Under the pieces are notes generated by a model. It made no database searches and was not told the origin of the DNA. It saw only the letters and a list, made by a program, of their open reading frames with translations. 64,000 nucleotides of DNA from Sphaerisporangium perillae (lineage in GTDB: Bacteria > Actinomycetota > Actinomycetes > Streptosporangiales > Streptosporangiaceae): the NCBI RefSeq assembly GCF_023276435.1, contig NZ_JALLPO010000003.1:124001-188000 (forward strand), in the 5' to 3' direction. The position numbers and the translations under genes were made by a program. Shown here piece by piece: positions 47,818 through 57,704 of the stretch (its first letter is position 1; each line of letters begins with the position of its first letter).

Positions 47818-49358
47818 GAGGCCCGGACGAGATCGGCCGCCTTTTCGGCGATCATGATGGTCGGGGCGTGGGTGTGACCGCGGTTGAGCGTCGGCATGAC
47901 CGAGGCGTCGACCACGCGGAGCCCCGGCACCCCGATGACGCGCAGCGAAGGGTCGACGACCGCGTCGTCGTCGGTGCCCATCTTGCAGGTGCCCGCCGGG
48001 TGGTAGAGCGTCTCGCTGCGCTCGCGCACGTACCGGGCGAGCTCCTCGTCGGTCGCAGCGCCGTCGTAGGGCTCCATCGGCCCGCCCGCGTACGGCTTGA
48101 GCGCCGTGGTGGCGAACGCCTCCCTCGCCTTCTTCAGCCCGGCCACCATCCGCCGGACGTCGGCCTCGGCACTCAGATAGCAGGGGTCGATCACCGCGTC
48201 GGCGCCGTTCAGCGTGATGCGTCCCCGGCTCTCCGGCTGGAGCAGGATCACGCCGATGGTGAGGCCGTGCCCGGGCGGCGGGGTCATTCCGTGGTCGACG
48301 AACGGCGCCGGAGCGAACAGCAGCTCGATGTCGGGCGCGGGCTCCTGCGGGGTCGTCCTGATGAAGGCCACCGCCTCCCCCACGTTGGAGGTGAGCATGC
48401 CGCGGCGGCCCAGCAGGTAGCGGGCGTAGTTGCCGACCGACTCCGCGCCGGCCAGGGTGACCCGCTCCGGGCACTCCAGCACGATCGCCGAGGCCAGGTG
48501 GTCCATGAGGTTGCGGCCGACGCCCGGCAGCTCGTGCCGCGGCTCGACCCCCGCGGCCCGCAGCGCGTCCGGGTCGCCGACGCCGGAGAGCATGAGCAGG
48601 TGCGGAGAGCCGATCGCCCCCGCCGAGACGATCACCTCCCTGGTCGCCGTCACGCGCCGTCCCTCGCCGTACTCGACGCCGGTGGCCCTGCCGTCCTCGT
48701 CGAACAGGATCTTGCGCGCCTGTGCCGCGGTGAGCACGGTGAGGTTCGGGCGCCGCATCGCGGGGCGCAGGTAGGCGTCGGCGGCGCTCCACCGGCGTCC
48801 CCGTTCCTGGGTGACCGGCGTCTGCGAGAAGCCCTCGTTGGAGGCGCCGTTGAGCTCCTCCAACCTGGTCAGCCCCATCTCCTCGCAGGCGCGCAGGAAC
48901 GCCCCGGTCGTCACGTTCGGGTCGCGCAGCTCGGAGATGTAGATCGGCCCGTCGGTCCCGTAGACCTCGCCCCGGTTGGAGCCGACCCGCCGCTCGGAGC
49001 GCCGGAAGTACGGCAGGACCTCGTCGTACGACCAGCCCGGCAGGTTCCAGCCGTCGTAGTCCGCGCGGTGCCCCCGCACCCACATCTGCGCGTTGATCGA
49101 GGAGGACCCGCCGAGGGTCTTGCCGCGCGGCCAGTACAGCTCGCGCCCGGACATCTCGGTCTGCTTGGCGGTGGTGTAGTTCCAGTCGTAGCGGGTCTTG
49201 AAGAGCTTGGAGAAGGCGGCGGGGACGCGGATCTCCAGCTTGCGGTCCGCCCCGCCGGCCTCCAGCAGGGCCACCCGCACCGATGGGTCCGCCGAGAGCC
49301 GGTTGGCCAGGACGCAGCCCGCCGAGCCCGCTCCGACGATGACGTAGTCGTATTCCAT
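47814..49358 (-). CDS. GMC-family oxidoreductase (choline-dehydrogenase-like alcohol dehydrogenase)
   Basis: 514 residues. FAD-binding YDYVIVGAGSAGCVLANRLS then ALLEAGG; GMC signatures GKTLGGSSSINAQMWVRGH and SAGAIGSPHLLMLSGVG; C-terminal active-site pair in LYHPAGTCKMG and NRGHTHAPTIMIAEKAAD. Oxidises an alcohol to an aldehyde or acid with FAD. ATG 49358 has GGAGG upstream. It is divergent from the acyl-CoA synthetase and upstream of the P450s. In a pathway hydroxylation, alcohol oxidation, CoA activation, it would be the middle step. Confidence 0.93.
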   Translation of the reverse strand: MEYDYVIVGAGSAGCVLANRLSADPSVRVALLEAGGADRKLEIRVPAAFSKLFKTRYDWNYTTAKQTEMSGRELYWPRGKTLGGSSSINAQMWVRGHRADYDGWNLPGWSYDEVLPYFRRSERRVGSNRGEVYGTDGPIYISELRDPNVTTGAFLRACEEMGLTRLEELNGASNEGFSQTPVTQERGRRWSAADAYLRPAMRRPNLTVLTAAQARKILFDEDGRATGVEYGEGRRVTATREVIVSAGAIGSPHLLMLSGVGDPDALRAAGVEPRHELPGVGRNLMDHLASAIVLECPERVTLAGAESVGNYARYLLGRRGMLTSNVGEAVAFIRTTPQEPAPDIELLFAPAPFVDHGMTPPPGHGLTIGVILLQPESRGRITLNGADAVIDPCYLSAEADVRRMVAGLKKAREAFATTALKPYAGGPMEPYDGAATDEELARYVRERSETLYHPAGTCKMGTDDDAVVDPSLRVIGVPGLRVVDASVMPTLNRGHTHAPTIMIAEKAADLVRAS

Positions 49359-49537
49359 TGTTCCTCCGGGGGAAGGTTGAGCGGCCTTCCCCGTACTTAC
49401 GCCGGTTATCGGCCCACGTCCACGCTCGTTACCGATTAGTAGCTATTGGCTGCGAAGATGTCGCCGTCCCCAGCGGGCCCCGCGACCTCGCGTCGCGCCC
49501 GGCCGGGGTGATCGGTACCAGCGAGGAGGAAGTGCAC

Positions 49538-51091
49538 ATGCTCAATCTGTCGGTCGTCCTTGAGGACAGCGCTCGAGAGCGTCCGGACCGCACGGCCGTG
49601 GTGTTCGGCGACCTGCGCATGCCGTACTCGCTGGTGAACTCCCTGGCGAACCAGGTCGCCGACCTGCTGGCCTCCCGGGGGATCGGCAAGGGCGACAAGG
49701 TCGCGCTGGCGTGCCCGAACCTGCCCTACTTCCCCTTCGTCTACTTCGGCATCCTCAAGGCGGGCGCCACCGTCGTCCCGCTCAACGTGCTGCTGCAGTC
49801 CCGGGAGATCGCCTACCACCTGCGCGACTCCGAGGCCAAGGCGCTGTTCTGCTTCGAGGGAAGCCCCGACCTGCCGCTCGGCCAGCGCGGCCACGAGGGC
49901 TTCCGGGAGGCGATCTCGGACGGCGAGCCGCACTCCGACGACTTCTTCCTGCTGCCCGCCACTCCCCTGGCCACCGAGTCGGGCATCGAGGGCGTGCAGA
50001 CCATCTGGAGCGCCCTCGAGGGCCGGTCGGACCGGTTCGAGACCGTGGCGACCGCGCCGGACGACACGGCCGTGATCCTCTACACCAGCGGGACCACCGG
50101 GCAGCCCAAGGGCGCCGAGCTGAGCCATCAGAACATGCTGATGAACGCCATGGTCTCCGACGAGATGTTCGAGCGGGCCGGCGACGACGTGTTCCTGGTC
50201 ACCCTGCCGCTGTTCCACTCCTTCGGCCAGACCGTCATGATGAACACCGGCTTCCGCCGCCGGGCGACCCTGGTGCTGGTTCCGCGCTTCGATCCGGCCT
50301 CGGCCCTCGCGCTGATGCGCGACGAGGCCGTGACGATGTTCGCGGGCGTGCCGACGATGTACTGGTCCCTGCTCACCTCGATCCACGCGGACGGCACCGA
50401 ACTGCCCGCCACCCTGCAGACCGCGGTCGCGGGCGGCGCGTCGCTGCCCGTCGAGGTGCTCAAGGACTTCGAGAAGACCTTCGGCATGCCGGTGCTGGAG
50501 GGGTACGGCCTGTCGGAGACCTCCCCGGTGGCCAGCTTCAACCAGCCGGGCAGGGTGACCAAGGCCGGTTCGATCGGCACCCCGATCTGGGGCGTGGAGA
50601 TGAAGCTGGTCGACACCGGGTGGAAGACCATCGAGGGCGAGGGACCGGGCGAGATCGCGATCCGCGGCCACAACGTGATGAAGGGGTACTACAACCGGCC
50701 CGAGGCCACCGCCGACGTGATGAACGACGGCTGGTTCCGCACCGGGGACATCGCCACCAGGGACGCCGACGGCTACTACTTCATCGTCGACCGCGCCAAG
50801 GACATGATCATCCGTGGTGGGTACAACGTCTACCCCCGCGAGCTGGAAGAGGTCCTGATGACGCACGAGGCGGTCTCGCTGGCCGCCGTCGTCGGCGTCC
50901 CGCACGCCTCGCACGGCGAGGAGATCAAGGCGTACGTGATCCTCAAGCCCGGCGCGGCGCTCACCGAGGACGCCCTCATCGCGTGGTGCAAGGAGAACAT
51001 GGCGGCCTACAAGTACCCCCGGCTGGTCGAGTTCCGCGAGTCCTTCCCGATGACGGCCAGTGGCAAGATCCTCAAGCGCGAGCTGCGCTGA
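49538..51091 (+). CDS. AMP-binding acyl-CoA synthetase / long-chain fatty acid-CoA ligase
   Basis: 517 residues. AMP-binding motif ILYTSGTTGQPKGAELSH, EGYGLSETSPV, WFRTGDIATRDADGYYFIVD and the catalytic Lys near the end (MTASGKILKRELR). Activates a carboxylic acid to its CoA ester. ATG 49538 has GAGGAAG upstream. The frame reaches back to 49358 but that part is not synthetase-like. Divergent from the GMC gene with a 180-base shared promoter region. Confidence 0.93.
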   Translation: MLNLSVVLEDSARERPDRTAVVFGDLRMPYSLVNSLANQVADLLASRGIGKGDKVALACPNLPYFPFVYFGILKAGATVVPLNVLLQSREIAYHLRDSEAKALFCFEGSPDLPLGQRGHEGFREAISDGEPHSDDFFLLPATPLATESGIEGVQTIWSALEGRSDRFETVATAPDDTAVILYTSGTTGQPKGAELSHQNMLMNAMVSDEMFERAGDDVFLVTLPLFHSFGQTVMMNTGFRRRATLVLVPRFDPASALALMRDEAVTMFAGVPTMYWSLLTSIHADGTELPATLQTAVAGGASLPVEVLKDFEKTFGMPVLEGYGLSETSPVASFNQPGRVTKAGSIGTPIWGVEMKLVDTGWKTIEGEGPGEIAIRGHNVMKGYYNRPEATADVMNDGWFRTGDIATRDADGYYFIVDRAKDMIIRGGYNVYPRELEEVLMTHEAVSLAAVVGVPHASHGEEIKAYVILKPGAALTEDALIAWCKENMAAYKYPRLVEFRESFPMTASGKILKRELR

Positions 51092-51198
51092 CGCCTGGGC
51101 CACAGGCGACCTCCAGACCATCGACCTATCCCAAATCGGGGCAAATACGAGGAGGCCGGGTCGAACGATCTCGGGACCACCGAATTGGAGGCGATGCC

Positions 51199-52521
51199 AT
51201 GGATGTCCGCGAGCAGATGCGGCGGGTCCCGGAGCTGGACAGGTTCCCCAGCGTGGACGAGATGCACGCGGAGCTCGACCGGCTCGCCGCGCGCTACCCC
51301 GGCCTCGTGCGGGTGCGCCGGATCGGCACCTCCCGGCTGGGAGAGCCGCTCCGGGCGCTCACCCTCGGCACCGGAACCCGCGACGCCCTCGTCATCGGCG
51401 GCCCGCACCCCAACGAGCCGATCGGCTCGCTCACCGTGAGCGAGCTGACCCGCCTGCTCTGCGAGGACGCCGGGCTGCGCGAGGGGCTCGGCTACCGCTG
51501 GCACCTCATCGCGTGCGTCGACCCCGACGGCGCGCGCCTCAACGAGGGCTGGTACGCCCGCCCCGGCGACCGCCGCCACTACGCGAGGCACTTCTACCGG
51601 CCGGCGTGGAAGGACCAGGTCGAATGGACCTTCCCGATCGCCGGAGACGGCTACGTCTTCGACCGCAGCCTGCCGGAGACCGAGGCGCTGATGCGGCTCA
51701 TGGACGAGGTACGGCCCGCCTTCGTCTACTCCCTCCACAACGGCGAGTACAACGGGGCGTTCTACTACCTCAACCGCCGCGACCCCGTCCTCGCGGCGCG
51801 GCTCACCGAGTTACCGGGCCTGGAGGGCATCCCGCTGCACCATGGCGAGCCCGAGATGCCCGGCTCCCCGGCGATCGCCCCCGCCGTCTACCTCACCCCG
51901 GGTGGCCCGCGCCAGGCCAGGATCTTCGGCGCGGGCGGCGGGAGCGCCGACTACGCCGCCAGGTTCGGTGCCCTCCACCTCATCACCGAGCTGCCCTACT
52001 GGGCCGACGAGCGGGTCAGCGACGCCACCCCCACCGCGACGTCCTACGGCGACGTGGTCAAAGCCGGGCTCGCCGCCCAGCGGGAGCTGATCGACATCCT
52101 GCGGTCGGCCATGGCGGCGGTCCGGCCCGACCTCGCCGTCCAGTCGCCGTTCCGCCGCTCGACCGAGGACATGCTCGACACCTACCTCAGGTTCGCCGAC
52201 CAGTGGGAAGGACTCCCCGGCGTCGACCGGCCCGCCACCGTCGCCGAGCAGTTCGGCAACCGGCAGACGCTGCACATGCGCCGGCTGCGCTTCTCCGGCA
52301 CCTTCCGCCGCATGCTGGACGCCGAGGCGGCCGCCGGCAACCTCACTCCGGCCATCCGGGAACAGCGCGAGCGGCTGCGCGAGCTGTTCGACGGCTGGTG
52401 CGACGAGGCCGACGCCGAGTCGGGCGGGCAGCCGATCCCGCTGCGCAAGCTGGTCGCCGTGCAACTGGCCGCCGCCCTGGTCGCCGCCGAGCACGCGCGA
52501 GCGAACTCCGGAGGCGGCTGA
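51199..52521 (+). CDS. M14-family metallocarboxypeptidase-like protein
   Basis: 440 residues. Zinc motif GGPHPNEPIG (HxxE) near residue 70, third zinc ligand His in FVYSLHNGEYNG near 180, DPDGARLNEGWYA, and possible catalytic Glu in HLITELPYW. No signal peptide, so cytoplasmic; may remove an amino acid or act as an amidase. ATG 51199 has TTGGAGG upstream. It follows the acyl-CoA synthetase by 107 bases, so it may belong to the same unit. Confidence 0.85.
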   Translation: MDVREQMRRVPELDRFPSVDEMHAELDRLAARYPGLVRVRRIGTSRLGEPLRALTLGTGTRDALVIGGPHPNEPIGSLTVSELTRLLCEDAGLREGLGYRWHLIACVDPDGARLNEGWYARPGDRRHYARHFYRPAWKDQVEWTFPIAGDGYVFDRSLPETEALMRLMDEVRPAFVYSLHNGEYNGAFYYLNRRDPVLAARLTELPGLEGIPLHHGEPEMPGSPAIAPAVYLTPGGPRQARIFGAGGGSADYAARFGALHLITELPYWADERVSDATPTATSYGDVVKAGLAAQRELIDILRSAMAAVRPDLAVQSPFRRSTEDMLDTYLRFADQWEGLPGVDRPATVAEQFGNRQTLHMRRLRFSGTFRRMLDAEAAAGNLTPAIREQRERLRELFDGWCDEADAESGGQPIPLRKLVAVQLAAALVAAEHARANSGGG

Positions 52522-52609
52522 GCGCCACCGGCCTTCGGGGAGGGAGGATCGGACCCGTCCTGTTCCTCCCGCCCCTCTCGGTGCGCCGACATCGGAGACT
52601 CGGCCGTTG

Positions 52610-52790
52610 ACGGCAGGGCCGCGGCGATGCAGTCGAGGACGCGCTCCAGCCCGTTCCGGAACTGGTCGTCGCGGCTCAGGTGCGGCTGGCGGGCCGCATC
52701 ACGATCTTGGTGAAGATCGGGTACTCCCCGCTCCGCAGCAGCTGGTGGACGCGCGGGGAGCTCCGCGCCATCCGCTCCGACTCGCTGAGC
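52610..52790 (-). pseudogene. C-terminal fragment of a TetR-family regulator, frameshifted
   Basis: Minus strand reads ESERMARSSPRVHQLLRSGE then YPIFTKIVM, and after a frame slip HLSRDDQFRNGLERVLDCIA and AAL. This is the end of a TetR C-terminal domain (SPR...L..G.YP...(R)...LSRD.QF..GLERVLDGIA). No DNA-binding part is found, and the frame then runs antisense into the M14 gene. The rest of 52522-53080 holds nothing else I can support. Confidence 0.5.
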
Positions 52791-53092
52791 CCGCTACGTG
52801 CTCAGCTGAGCCGCATGACTCGCCTCGCGGGTAAGTAAGCGCGCCGCCCCAGCCGAGGTCAGCACCGCCTGCGGGATCGATCGACACCAGAGATCGGCGC
52901 TTCCAGGTCTCTGGCTTGTTCGATTCTCGCTAACTGTTGCCCGATCCTGCCTTCTCGGCCGAAGGGGGCCAATGACGCCGCCATGTCCGCCGCATCGCGG
53001 GATATGCTCGCGACGCCTTATGCGGCGACAGTCGTCGTGGTGCGGCGAGTCGCGTCGGGCAGGTAGGACATGGCCGACGCTGTGAGGTGCCT

Positions 53093-55864
53093 GTGGGCGG
53101 CGGTGAACTCTTCGGACGCCGTGCCGAGCTCGACCAGCTCGCCGGTTTTCTCGATGCCGCCCGGCAACGCGGCGACGCGCGGTTGCTCTGGGGCGAGCCC
53201 GGGGTGGGCAAATCCGCTCTCATAGCCGCTGTGGCAGAGCTCGCCATCACGGCGGACATGCGGGTTCTGCGAGCGTCAGGGTCGGAGTTCGAGGCGGAAG
53301 TCAGTTACTCCTGCCTCAACCAGCTGCTTCTGCCGCTGAACGCCGACATCGAGCGCCTCCCGCCCGGTCTGCGGGAGGCGTTGTCGGTGGCGCTCGGTTT
53401 CGGTGTGGGGGCGCCCACGGACGCGCTCCTGGTCTGCAACGCGACGCTCTTGCTCGTCAAGGCGGTAGCCGCCGATGCGCCGCTCGCTCTTCTGGTGGAC
53501 GATGTGCACTGGATCGACCGGGCCAGCGCCGTCGTCTTGAGCTTCGTCGCCCGCCGCCTGGAGGGTACCCAGACCGGGCTGCTGGTCTCCTCCAGAACGG
53601 GCGCGGCGAGCTTCCTGGATCCGCGGGGACTGACCGAGATGACGGTCCGGCCGCTGGACCATGAGGCGTCCGGGCAGTTGGTCGACGCTGGTTTCCCGGA
53701 GATGCCGCCGCGCGTCCGGCGACGGCTGCTCGACCTCGCCCAAGGCAATCCGCTGGCGCTGACTGAGCTGCCGTCCACGCTGCTGGGTGCTGCGCATCAC
53801 CCGGTGACCCACCTTGAGGTGGTTCCGCTCAGCGACAGGCTCCAGGCGATGTTCGCCACGCGGATGACTGGTCTGCCGGAGCCGACCCGCAGGCTGCTAC
53901 TGCTGGCCACGTTCGAGGGCAACGGCGACATCAGGGTGCTCAGGGCCGCCGTGGGGGCCGGGCACGGCCTGGCCGGCCTCGCCCCGGCCGAGCGGGCGCA
54001 GTTGGTACGCGTGGACGACGCCACGGCGCGGATCGCGTTCCGGCACCCGCTGATCCGGTCGGCGATCGTGGCGGTGTCCACCCACGAGGAGCGACGCAGC
54101 GCGCACCTCGCTCTCGCCGGAGCGCTGGACGTCGACCAGGAACGCCGCGCGTGGCACCTCGCGGCGGCTGCCACCGGACCGGATGAGACGGTGGCGCAGC
54201 TGCTGGAGGACTCGGCGCACCGTGTCATGCTCCGCGGAGACGCCTTCGCCGCGGTCGCGGCTCTGATCCGCGCCGCCGAACTCAGCTCGACCAGCGCGAG
54301 CCGTGGCCGGCGGCTCGCCGAGGCCGCCTACATCGGTGCCGAAGCCGGCGGCGCCGTCGAGGACGCCCAGTCGCTCCTGACGGATGCGCGCCGGTCGGAC
54401 CCGGACTCGGCGGGTTCCCTGCTGGCCGCCAACGCGGCCGCCTTCCTGATGCTCAACGGAGACGGCGATGTGAACACCGCGCACCGCCTCCTGGTGGGAG
54501 CCATCGAGACCGGCGACCACGGATTCCGCGCCGACAACCCCGCCCTGATCGAAGCCATGCACACCTTGCTGCTGCTGTGCTGGTACGGCAGCGATCCGGA
54601 GTACTGGGAACCGTTCTACCGGGCGCTGCGCAGGCTGAAGCCATCGCCGCCCGACGTGCTCGCACTGGCGAGCAAGACGTTCCCCGACCCCGTACGCACC
54701 GCGGCTTCGGCCCGGCCGGCGATCGACGAAATCCTCCGCACCCTCCCCGACGAGGGGGATCCCACGCGCATCATGCGGATCGGTACGGCATCGGTGTACC
54801 TGGACCGGCTGGCCGACTGCCGCGAGTCCTCATGGCGCCTGGTCCAGCAGGGGCGGGACGGCGGAGCACCCCGCCGGCACCTCGGCGCCCTGATGCACCT
54901 GTGCCTGGACGACTACCTCGTCGGCCGGTGGGACGAGGCCGAGGAACTCGCTCTGGAGGGGCATCGGGTCTGTGACGCCAGCGGCTTCTCGTTCTTCGAG
55001 TGGTATTTCCTGTACAACAGGGCGATCGTCGCCGCCGGCCGGGGCCGTTTCGACGAGGCGTACACACTGGCCGACGAGATCACGCACTGGGCGCTGCCGC
55101 GCGGTGTGTCGGCTGCGGCCCTGTTCGCGCACCATCCGCGCGCCCTGGCTGCGCTGGGCCGGGGCGACTACGACGCCGCCTTCCGGCACGCCGCCGCGAT
55201 GAGCCCGCCCGGCGTCCTGGCCTCGCATGCACCGCACTGCACCTGGGTCATGTTCGACCTGGTCGAGGCGGCGATGCGAGTCGGACGCACGGTCGAGGCC
55301 AGGGCGCACGTAGAGGCGATGCGGGCTGCCGACGTGGCCTCGCTGTCGAGCAGGATGGCGCTGATCCAGGCCGGCGCGGAGGCTCTCGTTCTCGATGACG
55401 ACGCGGCGATGTCGCGGCTGGAGGCTCTGCTGGCCAGTCCCGCGAGCGAGCGGTGGTTGTTCGACGCGTCGCGGGTACGGCTCGCGTTCGGCACGAGGCT
55501 CCGCCGTGGCCGATCGGCGTCGGAGGCTCGCCGGCAGCTGCTCCTCGCCTGTGACGGGTTCGCCGCCATGGGCGCGGAGCCGTGGCTGGCGCGCACCCGG
55601 AGCGAGCTGAGCGCGGCCGGCCACCGGCAGGTTGACGTGCCGTCGGGTGGTCCGACCGCCCTGACCGCGCAGGAGGCTCAGATCGCGCAGCTGGCGGCGA
55701 GCGGTCTGAGCAACAAGCAGATCGCCGAGCGCCTGTACCTGTCGCACCGAACGGTCGGCGCGCATCTGTACCGGATCTTCCCCAAGCTTGGCGTCACCTC
55801 CCGCGCGGGGCTCAGGGATGCGCTGTCGTCGCATCCCGACGAGTCGCGGCCGCCTGCGCGCTGA
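53093..55864 (+). CDS. LAL-type LuxR-family transcriptional activator
   Basis: 923 residues from GTG 53093 (GTGAGG upstream; GTG 53087 also possible). N-terminal ATPase: FGRRAELDQLAGFL, Walker A WGEPGVGKSALIAAV, Walker B LALLVDDVHWID. Long helical TPR-like middle. C-terminal LuxR HTH (LTAQEAQIAQLAASGLSNKQ then IAERLYLSHRTVGAHLYRIF). Such large regulators activate catabolic or secondary metabolite genes. It lies upstream of the 56132-61311 operon on the same strand and may control it; that is inference. Confidence 0.93.
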   Translation: MGGGELFGRRAELDQLAGFLDAARQRGDARLLWGEPGVGKSALIAAVAELAITADMRVLRASGSEFEAEVSYSCLNQLLLPLNADIERLPPGLREALSVALGFGVGAPTDALLVCNATLLLVKAVAADAPLALLVDDVHWIDRASAVVLSFVARRLEGTQTGLLVSSRTGAASFLDPRGLTEMTVRPLDHEASGQLVDAGFPEMPPRVRRRLLDLAQGNPLALTELPSTLLGAAHHPVTHLEVVPLSDRLQAMFATRMTGLPEPTRRLLLLATFEGNGDIRVLRAAVGAGHGLAGLAPAERAQLVRVDDATARIAFRHPLIRSAIVAVSTHEERRSAHLALAGALDVDQERRAWHLAAAATGPDETVAQLLEDSAHRVMLRGDAFAAVAALIRAAELSSTSASRGRRLAEAAYIGAEAGGAVEDAQSLLTDARRSDPDSAGSLLAANAAAFLMLNGDGDVNTAHRLLVGAIETGDHGFRADNPALIEAMHTLLLLCWYGSDPEYWEPFYRALRRLKPSPPDVLALASKTFPDPVRTAASARPAIDEILRTLPDEGDPTRIMRIGTASVYLDRLADCRESSWRLVQQGRDGGAPRRHLGALMHLCLDDYLVGRWDEAEELALEGHRVCDASGFSFFEWYFLYNRAIVAAGRGRFDEAYTLADEITHWALPRGVSAAALFAHHPRALAALGRGDYDAAFRHAAAMSPPGVLASHAPHCTWVMFDLVEAAMRVGRTVEARAHVEAMRAADVASLSSRMALIQAGAEALVLDDDAAMSRLEALLASPASERWLFDASRVRLAFGTRLRRGRSASEARRQLLLACDGFAAMGAEPWLARTRSELSAAGHRQVDVPSGGPTALTAQEAQIAQLAASGLSNKQIAERLYLSHRTVGAHLYRIFPKLGVTSRAGLRDALSSHPDESRPPAR

Positions 55865-56131
55865 GCGCTCCGGACTTGGAAGCCTCGTCACACCCTCGAT
55901 GGTGAGACACAGAGTCGCACCGAGGCATCTGTCATATGACCTAATCGCCCAGGGTCGGTGGTCCCTGGACAGGCCGTTCTCCAGAGGCGTGACTCCACAC
56001 GCAAGTAGGTCGCCTGCCCCGGGAAAGGCCGTGAACTCGGAGTCGAATGACTGATGTGGGGCCGCCCGGGCGGCGCCGAAAGTGGGGCGCGAGACAAGCG
56101 AACAGCGCACCACAGTGAGGAGGTCGTCCCC

Positions 56132-56491
56132 ATGTCTGCCGGCCATGGATTTCACGCGACGATGACGGCGCAGCCGGGTAAGGGCGACGAACTGGTCCAG
56201 CTTCTGCTCAACGCACCGTCACTACCGAACAAGGACTGCGTCGTGTTGCTGTTCAGCCGTTCGTCCGGCAACCGGGACGTCGTGCACGTCACGGAAGGGT
56301 GGGTCAGCCGGGAGGCGCACGCAATGTTCTTCGCCACCCAGCAGGCGCAGGCGTTGGTCGCACGCCTCCAGTCGCTGCTCGCCGGCGCAGACGCGCCCAC
56401 TGGTCCCCGATGGACGCGCACGCGTCGCATGACCTGGAGGGGTGACCATGGGTGTGAAACGTGGACACGGCAACGTTCGCTCCACCGGTGA
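56132..56491 (+). CDS. ABM-fold (antibiotic biosynthesis monooxygenase-like) protein
   Basis: 119 residues: MSAGHGFHATMTAQPGKGDE then LVQLLLNAP, VHVTEGWVSREAHAMFFATQ. This pattern of strand, helix, W-V-S-x-E-A-H is that of dimeric ABM-domain proteins. ATG 56132 has AGGAGG upstream. The 3' end overlaps LtrA by 44 bases, and the last ~20 residues (RTRRMTWRGDHGCETWTRQ) do not look like the family, so a nearby frameshift or readthrough is possible. Function unknown; many act in quinone or heme chemistry. Confidence 0.75.
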   Translation: MSAGHGFHATMTAQPGKGDELVQLLLNAPSLPNKDCVVLLFSRSSGNRDVVHVTEGWVSREAHAMFFATQQAQALVARLQSLLAGADAPTGPRWTRTRRMTWRGDHGCETWTRQRSLHR

Positions 56492-57704
56492 GGACCATCG
56501 TGCGACGCCCTTCGAGTTGTTCTTCGACCTGGTCTACGTCTTCGCGATAACGCAGCTCAACGGCTATATGGCCCAGCAGCACAGCGCTCCCGGCGTGCTC
56601 CGGGGGCTGCTGATGCTCGCACTGTTGTGGGGCACCTGGTCCGGCTACACCTGGCTGGGCAACCACTCACGAGCCGACCAGGGTCTGCCGCGGGCGGGAA
56701 TGGTCGTCGCGATGACGGCGATGTTCGTCGTCGGCCTGACCATCCCCGAAGCATGGGACGACGAGCCGCGCGGCCTGAACGGCCCTGTGGTGCTGGTGGG
56801 CGCCTGCCTGCTGGTCCGCTGGGTGCACCTCGCGGTCTTCGCGGTGGCCGCGACCGGTGACGCCGGGCTGCGACGGCAGATCGCGATCACTTGGCTGCCC
56901 ATGCTGACGAGCGCGGTTCTGCTGGTGTCCGGGGCGCTGCTCGGGGGCTGGACACAGGTGCTTCTGTTCTCCGTCGCCCTCCTGGTGGACTGGGTCGGCA
57001 TCTACCTCACGGCCAGGCACGGCCAGTGGCGGCTGCACAGCCCGGCCCACCTGAGCGAGCGTCATGGCCTGTTCGTCATCCTGGCCATCGGCGAGTCGCT
57101 CCTGGCCATCGGCGTCGGCGCCGCCGACCGGCCCATGAGCGGGGCCCTGCTGCTCGCCGCCGTCCTCGGCGTCGCCGTCGCGGTGTGCCTGTGGTGGCTG
57201 TACTTCGAGGTGGTGGCACGTGCGGCCGAGCACCGGCTCGGGCGGGCACGGGGCGAAACGAGGCTGCGCCTGGCTGTCGAGGCCTACACCTACGGGCACC
57301 TGCCTCTCATCGCCGGCATCCTGCTCACCGCCCTGGGTGTGGAGGGCGTGCTCGCACACGCCGGGGACTGCCGGCCGCTGGGCGTGTTCTCCGCGCTCGC
57401 TCTCTTCGGTGGCTTCACGCTGTACCTCGTCGGGCATCTGCTGTTCGAGCGCCGCGTGCACCACACGCTGAGCCGCCCCCGGCTGCTGGCGGCCTGCGCC
57501 ATCCTTGCGGCCACGCCGGCTGCCGTCGTCCTGCCGCCGCTGGCTGGGCTGGCGGGACTGGTGACCATCCTGATCACTCTGATCGTCGTCGAGACCACCC
57601 GGTACGCGCGCGAGCGGGCCAGCCGCGACGCATGCGCCGCCAGCCCCCTGCCATCCGGCCTCACGCGCCCGGGCATGCCGCGCCTGAAGGAAGGAAGACC
57701 ATGA
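56448..57704 (+). CDS. LtrA-family membrane protein (low temperature requirement A)
   Basis: 418 residues with the LtrA signature TPFELFFDLVYVFAITQLNG near the start and about ten to twelve membrane helices (VLRGLLMLALLWGTWSGYTW, AGMVVAMTAMFVVGLTI, HGLFVILAIGESLLAIG). ATG 56448 has GGAGGGG five bases upstream. It overlaps the iron-sulfur subunit start by ATGA, so it is translated with a molybdoenzyme. The role of LtrA proteins is poorly known. Confidence 0.92.
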   Translation: MGVKRGHGNVRSTGEDHRATPFELFFDLVYVFAITQLNGYMAQQHSAPGVLRGLLMLALLWGTWSGYTWLGNHSRADQGLPRAGMVVAMTAMFVVGLTIPEAWDDEPRGLNGPVVLVGACLLVRWVHLAVFAVAATGDAGLRRQIAITWLPMLTSAVLLVSGALLGGWTQVLLFSVALLVDWVGIYLTARHGQWRLHSPAHLSERHGLFVILAIGESLLAIGVGAADRPMSGALLLAAVLGVAVAVCLWWLYFEVVARAAEHRLGRARGETRLRLAVEAYTYGHLPLIAGILLTALGVEGVLAHAGDCRPLGVFSALALFGGFTLYLVGHLLFERRVHHTLSRPRLLAACAILAATPAAVVLPPLAGLAGLVTILITLIVVETTRYARERASRDACAASPLPSGLTRPGMPRLKEGRP

